Shown: piece by piece, positions 1 to 12,098 of the stretch
How the letters are laid out: every line of letters starts with the position of its first letter
How positions within the stretch are numbered: position 1 is the stretch's first letter
Origin: Agroathelia rolfsii
Lineage: Eukaryota; Basidiomycota; Agaricomycetes; Amylocorticiales; Amylocorticiaceae
DNA length: 64,000 bases
Assembly: GCA_018343915.1 (NCBI GenBank)
Contig: JABRWF010000003.1
Location: 2,294,001-2,358,000 of the forward strand
Direction: 5' to 3'
Made by a program: the position numbers and the translations under genes
The notes under the pieces: generated by a model
Databases searched by the model: none
The model's input: only the letters and a program-made list of their open reading frames with translations
Told to the model about the DNA's origin: nothing

Positions 1-255
1 GCACAGCAGCCGGTCATGTCACCACCACCTCCACCCGAGTTCGATGCGTCGGACATGGACCAGTACTTTCGCTCGCGGAGCGATCTAGGGTCACCCGTGC
101 CACCACCTCAGTCTGTGCAGCATCAACAGCAACAACATCATCCTATACCATCGTCGACAGCATCTTTGCCTTCTGCTCTGCCACCACTATCATCACTTCC
201 ATTATCAGCATCGTCATCTTCGTATTATCATCCTCATCCCCTTTCGCACTCATAG
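1..255 (+). CDS. 3' end of an unidentified gene (truncated by window edge)
   Basis: An open frame runs in from base 1 and stops at 253-255. The visible 84 residues are low complexity: a proline run after PVMSPPPPP, a Gln/His stretch around residues 38-47 and Ser/Leu-rich repeats to the end. There is one acidic patch (EFDASDMDQYF). This is the look of a disordered C-terminal tail of a regulatory protein. No domain is visible, so no function can be given. The ATG at 16 is probably internal, because the frame is open upstream of it. A gap of about 260 bases follows before the stop of the convergent virilizer gene. Confidence 0.55.
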   Translation, partial: AQQPVMSPPPPPEFDASDMDQYFRSRSDLGSPVPPPQSVQHQQQQHHPIPSSTASLPSALPPLSSLPLSASSSSYYHPHPLSHS

Positions 256-513
256 CTTACATTGCATCTTCCTATCGTTTTCTTTTATTTCTTTCTTTTC
301 TTTAACTTCTCGCCATTCCTTTTATCTTGTTGTCGTTTTTTTGTTATGATAAATTCATGACCAATTCATCAAAGGACTGGACGTTATTTTTTTAGACGTA
401 CTCTGCACACGCACATGATGCGCCCTATCCATGGGGTCAGCATGTTTTTCTAATTTTGTTTTTGTTTTTAGCTCTGTTTTGTACATGGAAACAATTGTAC
501 AGTATGATTAAGA

Positions 514-3500
514 TTATTGGTGTAGATTGAAGGCGGGTATCGCAGTCGTGAACATCTCGGGCGAGAGCCCGATGCGCGTCATCGTGGGTGAATGCTCGAA
601 TTCAAAGTCCTGTTGTTTCCCAACAGAAAGGAATGAGAAAGAAACAAAAGTTCAGTGATGAAAAAAAAAATCATTGTTGTTATCTTACTCACATCGACAT
701 GTTTACTCGGTAACCGACTCGTGTTCTGCCTCGCCGATGGCGTCTGCCTCAGCTGCCTAAAATCATTATTCAAGTACGTCTTCGTCAGGCCCGTGATCGC
801 CGGCGAGCGCAAGAGCGACGCCGGCGGTGATGTCGTCACAAAATCAAACATTTCATCTTGATTCCCAATTATATTAGCCGCTGTCGTTGCTTTGAGATTT
901 GGCGTTGACGGCTCTACGAGCGCTGCTGCCGGACGGAAGAGCTCTGCAAGGTCGTCGATGCTGAGTTTGAGTTCGCGGGGAAGCTCTCGCAATGGTGGCT
1001 GCTGTTGCGCGGTGGGCTTCTTGTCGTCCCCATCGCCATTATGGCTATCGCCGTCGAGGATGATGAGTTTAAGCGTGTCTGCGACGCTACCCTCGTCAGC
1101 CAGGCGGTCTAAGCGTACGAGGATACGGCTATATTCGTTTGTCCTCAGCCCACGGATCTCGCGCAAATGGGCCTCGGGCATGCTACTCAGGTGTGAGAGG
1201 AGTGCAAGAAGTTGCGCCGCCAACGGGTCGTTGATGTCGTTTACTTGAGAGAGCGTAGACAATGCCAGACCTAACTCAAAAGAGACGCGGTGAGCGTCAT
1301 CCCGGAGCGTTTCTGCAGGCACGCGGGCGAGCGCGGCGAAAGCGTCCTGCGCAATGTCTTGGAATTCAGCATGCTGTTCCGGGTCCAGATGCTGCATGGA
1401 CCGTAACAGTGTAAGGATGGCAGCTAGAAGCAAGTTCGGCGATGGGGGATTGTTGCTGCTCGATAGAGCTACCAACGCACGCGCCAGAATGAGCAGTACA
1501 GGACTGGTAAGCCGTTTACTAAGCAAATCCGAAAGCACCGATGCCAATGAATCCGTCAGCTCGCCCGGCTGACTAAATGTTTTCTGACACCACGATGCCA
1601 GTAGGGGTTCAGTTCTGTTCACGACTTTGCTTAGGAACTCCAATGCCAGATAGATCTCATACTCCACCGCTATCCGCCATACGTGGTCAAGATACTCGTC
1701 GTCGAGATACCGCAACGTGCACACCACCTGAGTTAGCTCGGACAGGAGCAACCATTCTCCGACACCCGTCGTATCCGCGTCGAGTTCTATCAGCCGGTGA
1801 ATGAAGCCCATCTTGTTCTCACCCTCGAGGGACATGTAAAACACGCGCAGAGTGGGAAGAAGATTTGGTAGATCCATGATCCAATGCTCCTGCTGCTTCG
1901 AGACGGTGTCTGGCATTGGCACGGGCAAGATGTGGTAGATCAACGTGAGGGCCTGAGCGAGTTGTCGGGTTGGCTCGCGCAATGTGGACGTAGACGCAGA
2001 GGGTACATAGTTGATAGTGACACCGGCCTCCATCAGAGAGCTAAAGATAACCTCCTGATACGACTTGAAGCGTCCTGTAGACTCGATGCGCGCGAGGGTA
2101 CTTAGTAGCGATAGGCAGGCGAGTCTGCCCTCCTTAGCTGCGGTATATACTGGCCGAACATGGGTGTATTGCTCCAGAGCTAAGTCAGTGCAAATAGCCA
2201 TGTTCATGATCGCCTGCACGAGGCTGCGAAGCACACGCGAGGTGACATCGTGCGTGGGTATCAGAGGTGTAATCAGGGTAACGACCTCCTTAGCGATGCT
2301 TAGCAGCTGCCGAACCAGCTCCAGCGCACCGTCAAACGAATACGCCTGAAGACCGAAATGGCCCATCAAGTCGCTGGCGATCTCCACGAAAAACTCGATG
2401 AGGTGATTGATCAGGCCATGAGAGGATAAGGCCCAGAGTTCTTGTAGTACATGCCATTCGCCGTCTTCGGCAAGTAAGTGTTTGCCTAGAACAGCAAGAG
2501 CAACGCGCAAGGTGCGCAGACGTTTAAGTTCCATTGGGCGCTGATTTTGAACGATGAGCTCTTCTAGTGCCCCTGAAAGCCCTGCGTCTGCGAGGAGTGC
2601 TGCACTACGCAGAGAGAGCCGCTCTTCCTCCTGAATATGCGCCAGAGGAGGCTTCAAATTCAGTATACACTCCACAAAGTCCGGATGGAGCATCGATTCT
2701 GGATTTTGTGCCAGCGCAACAAGGATATGCTCCGCATGGATGCCCGAGCGGTTGGGTGGATCGTCGGGTTCAGCGTCTGTGATCATGCTCTCGAGGCGAT
2801 ATGTCATTTGCGGAAGTAGTAGAAGAGAGTTCACAATCTAGAAAAACAAGCAAAGATTTAGTCATGAGACGTTTGTCATGGACTTCAAGAACAGAGGGAT
2901 GATATGAACGACTGATAATTGCCTCTCGATAGCCATCGACATTTTGCCATAAGCGCAGGACGCTAAGGGCCCGCTCTCTACATTTAGTGCTCGGGAGACC
3001 GTCGGCCCAAGCATAGACAGCGAGAACGCTGGCTACACCGATATATGCGCGCACGAATGAAAGGAATTGACTATGAGACACGTTTTTTAATGAGCCTGGA
3101 TTAACATCCGTAAAGGGCGTCTCAAGCGCTAGCCCCAGTTTAAGCTTATCAATGAAATCTTCTGTGGTAAGCATCGACTGCAACCAGATCCCAAGACTCT
3201 TTTCGTGTGTTCCAGCGTCCAATAGCAGTTGGATGGCCTTGGCAGAGTCTCTTTCGCTGCCAGAGAGAGCCCTCTCGAAGCATTCCCAGGTTTCAAGACG
3301 GGAGAGCAAGGTCTTGAGGGTCCTTCGCGTTTCTGGCTCTACCACAGACGATTTTTGAAGGTCATTCACCAAGCCAATGAAAGGTTTATTGTCTATCAGA
3401 CGTTTAGCTATCTCTGGATTGAGGATGATATGGGCTAGTCGCTGTGCTGTTGAAGACTCAAGGCTATAGGAGTCGAAAATCCATGGTAGGTCGAGTGAAT

Positions 3501-4559
3501 CCTGCATCGAAGGTTGGAATATAATTTATGCACTACATTTCCGATGATACTTACCAGTAGTAAGCCTGTCAGATCGGCATTTTGTGCTGCAACATGGCCC
3601 AGGATGCCTGCGACAGTATGAGGATGTGTCTGATCCTTCAATAAATGAGTAAGAAGAATGCAGAGAGAAAGTAGTATGAAGGCTTATTACTTCTTTGTTA
3701 ACTTTAGTAGCAATGCTCTCTGCCAGCAGTCTTTGCGATTCTAAACTTTCCGAGGGTGCAATAGGTCGGAACAGCTCTTCATAGACATCCTCCGGGTCAA
3801 AATCAGAGTCAAGCAATCTGCCAATATCGGCATATATGTACGGAAAATCAGGCCGGTCCCAGTCTTCGTTGGCAGGTTTGAGGCAGAAAACAAGTTGCAC
3901 AACCAAGTCGAGTGGCGGTGCATCGTTAATTAGAGACAGAAGGTTTTCGGCGAGCGCTGTGGGATCGGGCGAGCTGGCAGGATCAAGATCAGGGGTTAGT
4001 GGTGTGGAGGATGATAGTGCTGTGTCCGTTGGTGTGTATGTTTCTGCAAGCTGTGGGATCTCTGAGGCTACATCGCCATAGACAGCGACTGAGAGGCTCT
4101 TGAATTCGCCCTTTATTATCATGAGTCGAGTAGCATACTGGCCAAAGCGTCAGTTCATTAGACGTCTAACATGTACATGCGCAATTACCTGCGCCCCCAT
4201 GTCGACTTCAAAGTCAACCAGACCGCCGGTGTATGCTAATGAACTCGGCACGAGTGCATTCGCAGGCCGTTGTTTTGGTTTATCCTCCACAGGCACGGCA
4301 TGTATAGGCTGGGCATTGAAGAATAGCCGAAGATAGAAAGCCTCTGGTTCTGTATGGCTAGCGCGAGCTTCAACGATAAGCAATGCGTGCGTGCACAGAT
4401 AATGCTTAGTGCTTACGCAACAATATTCTCGTCCTGAGCAAATGGGCGTGCGTCTGTTGGGAATATGCGAAGTCTGTGTATACGAATAGCGGAGGAGAAA
4501 CGGATGGCAGCGAGATTGGATGGTCCAGTGGGTGTGAGAGTACAATAGTGCAACAGCAT
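514..4559 (-). CDS. VIR1: Virilizer/VIRMA homologue, scaffold of the m6A mRNA methyltransferase complex
   Basis: Seven exons join in phase: 4559-4417, 4357-4189, 4137-3691, 3635-3555, 3501-2884, 2837-693 and 609-514, giving 1232 residues. The N-terminus (MLLHYCTLTPTGPSNLAAI, then TEPEAFYL and LSVAVYG) matches the VIR_N domain that opens virilizer proteins. The middle is a long alpha-helical, armadillo-like region. The last two exons, once spliced, restore QNTSRLPSKHVDDFE, the counterpart of the C-terminal NTSRPPSMHVDDF block of animal and plant VIRMA. In known systems virilizer holds WTAP and the METTL3/14 core in the nucleus; that role is inferred here. The start was chosen because the domain begins directly at this Met. 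The gene is divergent from ORM1 with 322 bases between start codons. Confidence 0.88.
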
Positions 4560-4881
4560 GCTGATTGGCAATGACCAGGACTTGTCGACGGCGTCAATGT
4601 TACAATGGTTGGGGTACGGGACCCCTCTTAATGACTATCCAAAATTGGACAATTGCGGGGTTAAATGTTTCATTTCCCATAACATTTTAGGGTAATTTCT
4701 TCAATTTATCCCACCCTCTGCGGCTACCTTAGACACATATGAGGGTCCCATAATAATGCTTCCGAGAACAGGCCACGCTTCCAAGCTTGTGAATTTCAGC
4801 TCCAGCATTTTCTCTGAGTCGACGGCAGCCATTGGCATAGCAAGTACCGTGACCCAGCAACTTACACAAGACCATCGATCA
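4560..4881. promoter_or_regulatory. Shared intergenic promoter between VIR1 (-) and ORM1 (+)
   Basis: This 322-base gap separates two divergent start codons, so it must hold both 5' UTRs and promoters. No TATA box is obvious on either side. An in-frame ATG at 4756 could extend ORM1 by 42 residues, but the extension resembles no Orm protein, so it is treated as 5' UTR. Confidence 0.45.
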
Positions 4882-5808
4882 ATGCTCAAGGTCGACACCC
4901 TCAGCCAACCCCCCAACGCTGTCAGGGGTCGTGGACGCAGCTCTAGTATCCTCAAGGTTGAGCAGGTCGGTGACAAGACCAACGAGGAGCTACTGGACCG
5001 CAGCGTCTATACCAACCCCAACGCAGAGTGGGTCAACGCCAAAGGTTCGTCTACGTTGGTGGGCTTGGTCGGTCTGGAAAAGGTTTTGAACGTATTTCAA
5101 CCCCTTCAGGCGCATGGATAATCCATGTGTTCCTAATCATCGCCGGGAAGGTCATCATCGACACGATTCCGGGCATGAGCCAGCAAATAAGCTGGACGCT
5201 CGTCAATCTTGTCTACTTGGCAGTGCGTGCTTTGTCTTCATTTGATGTTACTGGGCAATGTTTAAGAACAAAGGCACCTTTAGCTCTCGTATCTCATGTT
5301 CCACTGGGTGACTGGCATTCCGTTTGGCAACGAATTCCATAGCGGCGCATACGATGACCTGACGCTGTGGGAACAAATCGACGATGGTGCCCAATACACA
5401 CCCGCCAAGAAGTGGCTTTTCGTCTTCCCGATTGGACTGTACACACCTCTCCTTTCATCACATAGTTTAAGCAACTCATTCATACTGTCTGCAGCTTCCT
5501 GGCATCCACCCACTACACTAACTACAATCCCTGGCTGTTCGGCATCAACCTGACCGCCCTTATCCTTGCCCTCATACCCAAACTACCTCAGGTAAGCATC
5601 TTTTCTTCATTTTGAGTCATCTCTTCTATTAGTACCCTTCACATACCTCTGCCTTCCCTTCTGCCCGTAAATCTAGCTCCACCGCCAGCGTGTTCGCTTT
5701 CTGCCCCAAGAGTACAACTCTGAGATCCCAACACCCATCACGCCTACGGCACCCAACACACCTGACTACGACCCGAAGAACATATCCGAGGCTCACTTCC
5801 GCCGGTAG
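4882..5808 (+). CDS. ORM1: Orm1/ORMDL family regulator of serine palmitoyltransferase
   Basis: Five exons: 4882-5044, 5110-5222, 5284-5438, 5495-5591 and 5677-5808. The product has a Ser-rich N-tail (GRGRSSSILKVE) of the kind phosphorylated by Ypk kinases in yeast. Next come the family signatures NPNAEWVNAKG, a first membrane segment (IIHVFLIIAGKVIID), SWTLVNLVYLALSYLMFHW, the diagnostic GAYDDLTLWEQIDDGAQYTP and a last hydrophobic pair ending IPKLPQLHRQRVRFLP. Orm proteins sit in the ER membrane and restrain serine palmitoyltransferase, the first step of sphingolipid synthesis. The start at 4882 is preferred because family members begin shortly before the Ser-rich tail. The C-terminal tail after RVRF is longer than in animals, which is usual in fungi. 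Confidence 0.93.
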
Positions 5809-6205
5809 ACCAAGCGGATTGATTTTCGTTCTCTCCCTCTCTCTTTTTTTCTCTTCTATCATCAACCTCAATATGCACGCATCACATCCCAAACGAATTA
5901 TAATATAATTAACAAAACATTGGATATTACAGAAATCCTCCCCTTTACTTAGCTAATAACAATCAATTCTTCCCACATCTACCCCCTTTTCTACTACTAC
6001 ACGGATAGACAACCGGCCGGTCGCCAACTGGGTCTTTTTTGCTCTATAATTTTACACCGCGCTCACCTTTTGGCCTCTTGCTGTTATTATTTTTGGGTTG
6101 AACCTTCATTTTAGAAGCAACTAGGGCTATTGCTGCTCCCTTAGAGACTTGTGTCGATACGTCTGCAACCTCAATCTGTGCATACAACGATGCGCAGAAA
6201 AAAAA
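5809..6205. other. Convergent intergenic region ORM1/MTD1
   Basis: This 397-base AT-rich stretch lies between two convergent stop codons. Pyrimidine-rich runs after the ORM1 stop fit 3' UTR sequence. No further gene or repeat is seen. Confidence 0.5.
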
Positions 6206-7653
6206 TTATTCAGGAGGCCAAAACGGGAGATATGACCATAAAGTCACATACAAATTCCTCAACAGCATCAAAATCGTCACCTTACCCACCGAGGGCAGGT
6301 ACATTGCGCTCTTATCCCTTACATCCTTTTCAAAGTTCTTCTCCGACGAGACGTTGACGCATACGCAGCCATCCTTGAGCCATGCCGTAGATACTTTATA
6401 CGTCGCGCTTGGCACGGCCGACACGACCGCATCCGAGAGCGCAAGGCATTCTTGTAGGCTCAGGGACGAAGGGTGGACGACGTGTCGGGGGTGGTAACGA
6501 GCCGTTGAAGAAGAGGCGCCTTCCCGCGGACGTTTTGTGTATTCCTGCATGATATAGGGCAGTCGTGTGAGCATAGGTATATTTTTGTGTAGTGCCCAGC
6601 ATGCGTCGCATTGACAGACTTGATGATTGGCGTACCTGAATGGAATCAATGTCTACGGAAAACACACGTGCGCCGTCGTTGGCGAGGAGCGCTGCCAATG
6701 GCCGACCGACGACTTCAGATCTGAAAAAGAAACAAAAATCAGTATAATTAGAACCCAAAAAGAAAAAAACTCTGCTTCCTCTATTCCCACCTGTTGATGA
6801 CAGTAATTGTCTTCCCGTACACACGATCTCCATACGGCAACAAATTGTTGTATAACCCCATGCCCTCGAGGCATTTGACAATCGCAAGTGGTGTGCAAGG
6901 CAGTATTGATTTGACGGTACCAGGTGGAGGTGTATCGTTCTTTGCAGGTGTATCAGCTTCACCAGCGGGAGATGCGAGTGTTGCTGGGTCGATGAAACGG
7001 ATGCTGCAAAGAAAGAAAGAGATTTGTTCATGAGCTGAATAAATCCAAAAAAGTTTCAAAGGAAAATAAAATATTGCTTACTTGTGGTATAAGTTATAGT
7101 GAAATTTGAAGTTCAAGCCCTCAACGTCCTTGACGGGTGATACAACTTGTTGTAGGTAATGATCCTGCATATATGCACATCGTTCATCAGCATACATTCA
7201 TTTGTTCTGTCGAGAGGTTTGCAAGATCCCGAACCTGTTGTGGACCGAAAATAGGATAATAAACCTAGATGTCATGTTTTCGTGGTCAGTAATTCTTCAT
7301 AAGATCTCTCAACATAGGCCACACACCATTATCCCATCAACACTATCATCTTCATTAGCCTGGATAATTGCCTCCTCTGCACCCTCGCCTTCCTCGCCCC
7401 CCTCTCCAGCAGCCGCGCCCGTCGTGATCAAGACAAACTCAACCCCAATATCATCACACTGCTTCTTCGTGAACTCGGCATATGCCTTACTGGGCGCCGA
7501 TGACGTCGAGAGGATACCAACGAGCTTGGGACGACGAGCATTGTTGGATACAGCAGCAGTGCGTTTGACAAGTGTCGCAGAGACCTCTTCCCTGAAGGGG
7601 GCAGCTATAGCATCCGCCTTCATCAAAAGACCCTTTCCCAGTGCGGTGGCCAT
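6206..7653 (-). CDS. MTD1: NAD-dependent methylenetetrahydrofolate dehydrogenase
   Basis: Six exons: 7653-7327, 7264-7235, 7164-7082, 7003-6791, 6720-6636 and 6544-6206, giving 358 residues. One exon has only 30 bases (VYYPIFGPQQ). Family marks of the yeast Mtd1 type are SSAPSKAYAEFTKKQCDDIG in the N-terminal catalytic domain, the PPGTVKSILPCTPLAIVK block, and a Rossmann segment GKTITVINRSEVVGRPLAAL followed by DGARVFSVDID. The protein ends SVGKVTILMLLRNL like its relatives. Mtd1 oxidises 5,10-methylene-THF to methenyl-THF in the cytosol, feeding purine synthesis. The acidic Gly/Glu-rich loop near residues 79-95 is an unusual insert. The reading frame is complete. Confidence 0.93.
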
Positions 7654-8103
7654 GCTTCTTAATGTGTAGACAGTATGGGGAAACCTGGAGGAAGCCGAGT
7701 CGTAGGGATATGCAAGTTATCTATCGCTTGGAGAGAAATTTTAGATTAGATCTGCCTAAAATGACTCCTAGAGTTTGCTTCCGATCAACATTTCAAAACT
7801 GTACTGATAAATTGGCAGGTTGATCCTAGGACAGATGGGCTTGACGAGGTGGACGTGCTCGGATGATACGTCAAGCAGCAGAATTCCGGATATATAGGGT
7901 GCAAATTGAATGAATTTTGGTCAATTGGACCGCCAATCCCGGTAGGCATGATGATATTTACATAGGACGAGAGCATGATTAAGAAGAGAACAATCAAATG
8001 GACATGGATAAAATAATCATGACAGAAAAAAGAAGAAGAAAAAGGAACAATACAAGAAAGTGTTTATACATAATACATGTTAAACCAAGAGAGAGGGAAT
8101 CAT
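7654..8103. other. Intergenic region upstream of MTD1 and downstream of GLC8
   Basis: This 450-base region holds the MTD1 promoter and the GLC8 3' UTR. No clear TATA box, ORF or repeat is visible. Confidence 0.4.
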
Positions 8104-9146
8104 TCAGGCATTGCGATGAGCGATACCGTTCACCGGAACAGGCTTATCTTCCTCAATAGCAGATGCAGCATCTTGATCGTCAGCTGGGGCTTCCAACTCC
8201 TCATCGTCCTCTTCATCCATCAATTGCGCGGCTTTCTGAAGAATTTGAAGAAATTCATAAGCTTGCATAACACTTGAGTGGCAGAGCGAGAATTTGGCAG
8301 CACCTTCATAGCTTCTGCTTCATTGGAGTAGTGACCTTTGCGTGCACGAACAAACGCAGCATGTTTCGCAGCAGCTACAAAATTGACACAATCACCATAT
8401 CGTTAGCATACGAAGTTTTGAGAAGAGAGAAAATATGTTGAATCGCAAGCAGGAATAGCTCAAACTTACTTTCTTCATCCATTTCCTCATCCAACTCCAC
8501 CTCGTCGCCGACATCATCCTGTACGGTCTTGATCTCGCCTCGGGCATCGGTAGGAAGATTGAAGCTCGTACTCCTACTACTAGATGCACTGCCGGATCGT
8601 TTCGATGTTGAAGGAGCCGAAAACGACGGGCGTCGAGGTGCAGGCAGGCTGCCTTCTATCGACACTGGGGACTGTGGCATGGCCTGCTGCGTAGGAGAGT
8701 CGGGCGTGCCTCTGTCGCCGTTGAGATAGAAATCGGGTATGTCTATATTTGTTTCGAAAGAAAATGAATGGGTGAGTGATGAAGCTCGTTTCATGTTATA
8801 ATAGTACGAACCACCCTCAAACGTATCTGTCTCAGCGTTATACCGAACATAGGGCGTCTTGGGCTCCGTGATCTTCATGAGACTGTCCTTCTGGATCTCA
8901 GTGAGAGCAATATTCTGTTCATCCCATTGTAAACTGCTTGATAGTTTATTACGCCATTAAATCATCACTCAGCGCTAAGAGCACAAAGCATGCCGGAGTT
9001 TATGCAATGGAGACTCACTGTTGCGGTTGCACATGGTTGGCTCCAGGCGAGGTGGTCGAAGGTGCATTCTTCAATATTCCTTTCGGTTTTGAGGTGGACC
9101 TGATGAGTGGTGAGTGCCGTGGCTGGTCTGGGATGATTTCAGCCAT
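8104..9146 (-). CDS. GLC8: Protein phosphatase 1 inhibitor-2 homologue (Glc8/IPP-2)
   Basis: Five exons: 9146-9019, 8933-8812, 8742-8470, 8374-8304 and 8235-8104, giving 241 residues. The KGILKN motif near residue 22 is the conserved PP1-binding box of inhibitor-2. It is followed by LQWDEQNI and [14 protein letters not shown]; the TP matches the regulatory kinase site (PxTP). A later stretch, [17 protein letters not shown], corresponds to the KLHYNE helix that enters the PP1 active site. The C-terminus is strongly acidic. The protein should bind and modulate Glc7/PP1. The acceptor of exon 2 is AAGCAG, a tandem acceptor that would add or drop one residue. The donor of intron 2 is GTTCGT, chosen from two nearby candidates, so one residue there is uncertain. 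Confidence 0.88.
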
Positions 9147-9493
9147 GGTGGTTGAGAATGGTGATGCAAGTGGCCATGCAGCTGCATGACTTGTATAGCC
9201 GAATCAGGTGCGTTGTTGGCCTGTGACGTCGATCTCTCCTTGCGGCTCAGATCCATGCCGATCTAATACTGATCAATACTGATCGGCCCAAGACATAACT
9301 AGTGTACGGCTGTATGGTAATCGGGACAGGATTTATACACTGATAGTCATGCTGTGTCATCTATCCGAGATAGATATCTCAATCAAGATGAAATGAGTAT
9401 AATTCTACATATAACCGGGAGATCTAAGAGATACAAGGTTCCAGATGTATCCTATGCAGTACGATTACAAGGATCCTAGTATATTGAGAAGCT

Positions 9494-11817
9494 CTACCAG
9501 TCTCCGTCAAACCCAACAAAACCTGATAAATAGTTAGTTGGGAATTGGATAACAGATGATAGATTTTCATCTTACCAGTAAGCAAAAAGACATGGAAAAA
9601 TCGTTTCTTTTCGAGGGATGAACACCAATTCCATGCACTCGTCAGTCGGCCATCGATACAGCTACCTGCATCAAAAAAGTTATCTGATAATTTGTTTTAG
9701 CGGTCGTTCTATAAGGATGCTAATTTTTGTTTACCTGCACCAGATCCATCAAATGCATGTCGGAAGAAATCGCCCAAGATCTCGCGAATGGCATTCTCGG
9801 GTGATCCAAATTCATCGTCCAAATAGGAGCGAATGGCGGGCTTTTCAGCTAGCAGAGGTATCTGGGACAATGCGTTGCAGATGGGAAGGAGGATACGGTA
9901 CACCTGACTGTATTTGTCTATAGAAAAATGGTCAAATATCAAATGAAAATATTGATGAACTAATCTTACCAATAAAAATAAGGGAATTAGGAACATTGTG
10001 ATCTCCCATGTGTATAACCGACGATCCTGGGTGACATCTAAGTTAACGTTGAAATGTGTTTGTAAAATATACTCACCGACCCAGCCACCTAAGCTACGCT
10101 GTGCCCTGTTCAGAATGGCAGACATCATACGTGAAGTCTTGGGAGCAGGCTGAACACGGTTCAGGCCCTGGCCAGTGTCCCTAAGCCTGTAAGCGATGTT
10201 TTCCGAAAGCAGATCCTGTTCCGCAAATGACCAGAGCTGGAACATGTCTATAAAGAGCACAAGTCAATCCATCGCCCCACGATGAGGAATACAGGAGAAA
10301 AAGGCGAACCATGTAGGATTTCGCGCCATAAAGTCAAGCTTTGAAGCACATATGCATATTGCTTCGAGTGATCATGGCTCAATCTAGCACCACCCTTGCC
10401 ACTTCTGATAGCCAAGCTACGCTTGGGATCTTTCGCATCGGTAGGATGGAAATATTCCTTCAAGTATCCAATCATCTTCTCGCACGGGTCGCGATTTGCT
10501 CGCAAAAATGCATGATTATCGCCAATGCTATAAAGACATTGCCGAACTTCCTCCTGCGACAAACCCTTACGTTCATAACGAGCTGCAAGGGTCTCAATTG
10601 CACGCTCCTTTATTTTGATATCGCGCTGGACATCGCGACGCATCCGGCCGCTTGAGTAAATTTCTTGTGTCGCGGCGGTGATCAAAGAGTCGCGGAGGAG
10701 ATCAACAGCATCGAACTCTTCCAGGACGGACAGTACAGTTTTGATAGGCTTGACACAGGAGAACCCGAGCATATCCTTGACTTCGGGAGATTGACTGTCC
10801 TGGAATTAGTGTCGTCAGAACATGATGCAGCACAGCGCACGCTCTGAAATGCTGTAACATACCTGTAGCAGGTAGATCAGTTTTCCATATGTTGTGCGCA
10901 TCTTGTCGGGGTTCATGATCTTGTGCCTACGGCCTAGCTCGAAGATTTCTTGATAAAATTCGGCATTTGCTTTGAAATCACGATCCGAAAATAGCTCCTG
11001 TCCTTGCTTATAGTCGGCGCTTAAGACGAGACCACTTAAGATAGCACATAGCTCTCGGATTTGATGCACGATGCGCTTGGATTTGGAGTAACCGAATCCT
11101 AAAGTGTCGATCTTGTCCGTATACTCTGAAACTTGCATAGCGGCGTCCAGTAGTCGCAGATATTTGCGCTCAGACAAGGTAAGACGAAGAGGGATATGCT
11201 TTGCTCGCTGAACGAACCATTCTCCAGGCGACGTGCCAACAGCCGGAGAATACGAGGCCACTTCGGGAGGAGCATGAGAGACGTTAGCACTTTCAGGGTC
11301 AGATTCATCATCTGAATCTGGTTCGACATCCATCTAAGCAATCCGTCGAGTGTCAGAACATGATCGTTCACATTATCATCGAAGAATCATTTTACCTGAT
11401 CATGATGAGAGCCATTTTGAATAGATGTGCCATTTTGTTCGTTTCCAATAGTGAGCGCATTTTTTAAAGGTTGTGATGTATGTCTCTTTCTGGAGCCTTT
11501 ACGGTGTTGTGCCGCAAAGCAGACCTCGCAAAATGTATCGGCACAGGTGTCACATCTGAGTTGGGCAGGCTGATCTATACGTGTATGGTAAGAAGTCAAT
11601 TCATCGAACTCCTTCTCTCTTGCGAGACGGTGCAGCCCCCGCCTCCCCGGCCCATGAGCCGCGTACCTTCGCATTCGACGCAATAGCCTTCAGCCACTGG
11701 CCGCTCGGGTGCTTCCTGATCCCATGATGCGGGTACCGCCGTTGTCTCAGCCGTTTGGTGATCTGTGTCTAGTATATTGTGCAGCGAAAATGCACCAGGG
11801 TTTTCTGAGCTCGACAT
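9494..11817 (-). CDS. DUF2009 (UPF0652) protein with N-terminal B-box-like zinc finger
   Basis: Nine exons: 11817-11667, 11574-11396, 11333-10863, 10799-10310, 10247-10077, 10026-9970, 9917-9735, 9665-9576 and 9522-9494, giving 606 residues. A Cys/His cluster (YCVECE, then LRCDTCADTFCEVCF, AAQH) forms a B-box-like zinc site. It precedes the conserved core: KRIVHQIRELCAILSGLVL, GRRHKIMNPDKMRTTYGKL, LGFSCVKPIKTVLSVLEE, VIHMGDHNVPNSLIFIDKY and a C-terminal FLLTGFVGFDG. The family is found across eukaryotes and its function is not established. One frame can be read straight through the sixth and seventh exons, but only the spliced reading restores the conserved GDHNVPN segment. Confidence 0.82.
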
Positions 11818-12098
11818 CGTGGTTGCAGTGCTGCCCGAGGCAGATGAGGTAAACCCAGTGTTAGCAGGCGCAGAAATAAATCTCGGTGAGGCACGCCTCG
11901 TCTCGGTCCGACATCAAAGACATCGATATGCTTCCGGCGGTTACATGCATAAACCAGCCATGGAGATGTGATTGGACAAGTAACAACTTGAAGAATAAGT
12001 AGGTATTATATAGAACTATTACTGTGCACAAGGAAAAACCCGGGAAAAGAGAAGAAAAGGCAGATGAGACTTATGAGAGTGAGAGTGCAATTAAACTG

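Noticed and set aside
9918..10037. Continuous reading of the DUF2009 gene through its sixth and seventh exons
   Set aside because: The unspliced frame is open but gives a non-conserved segment. The spliced frame restores GDHNVPN and FIDKY, which are typical of the family.
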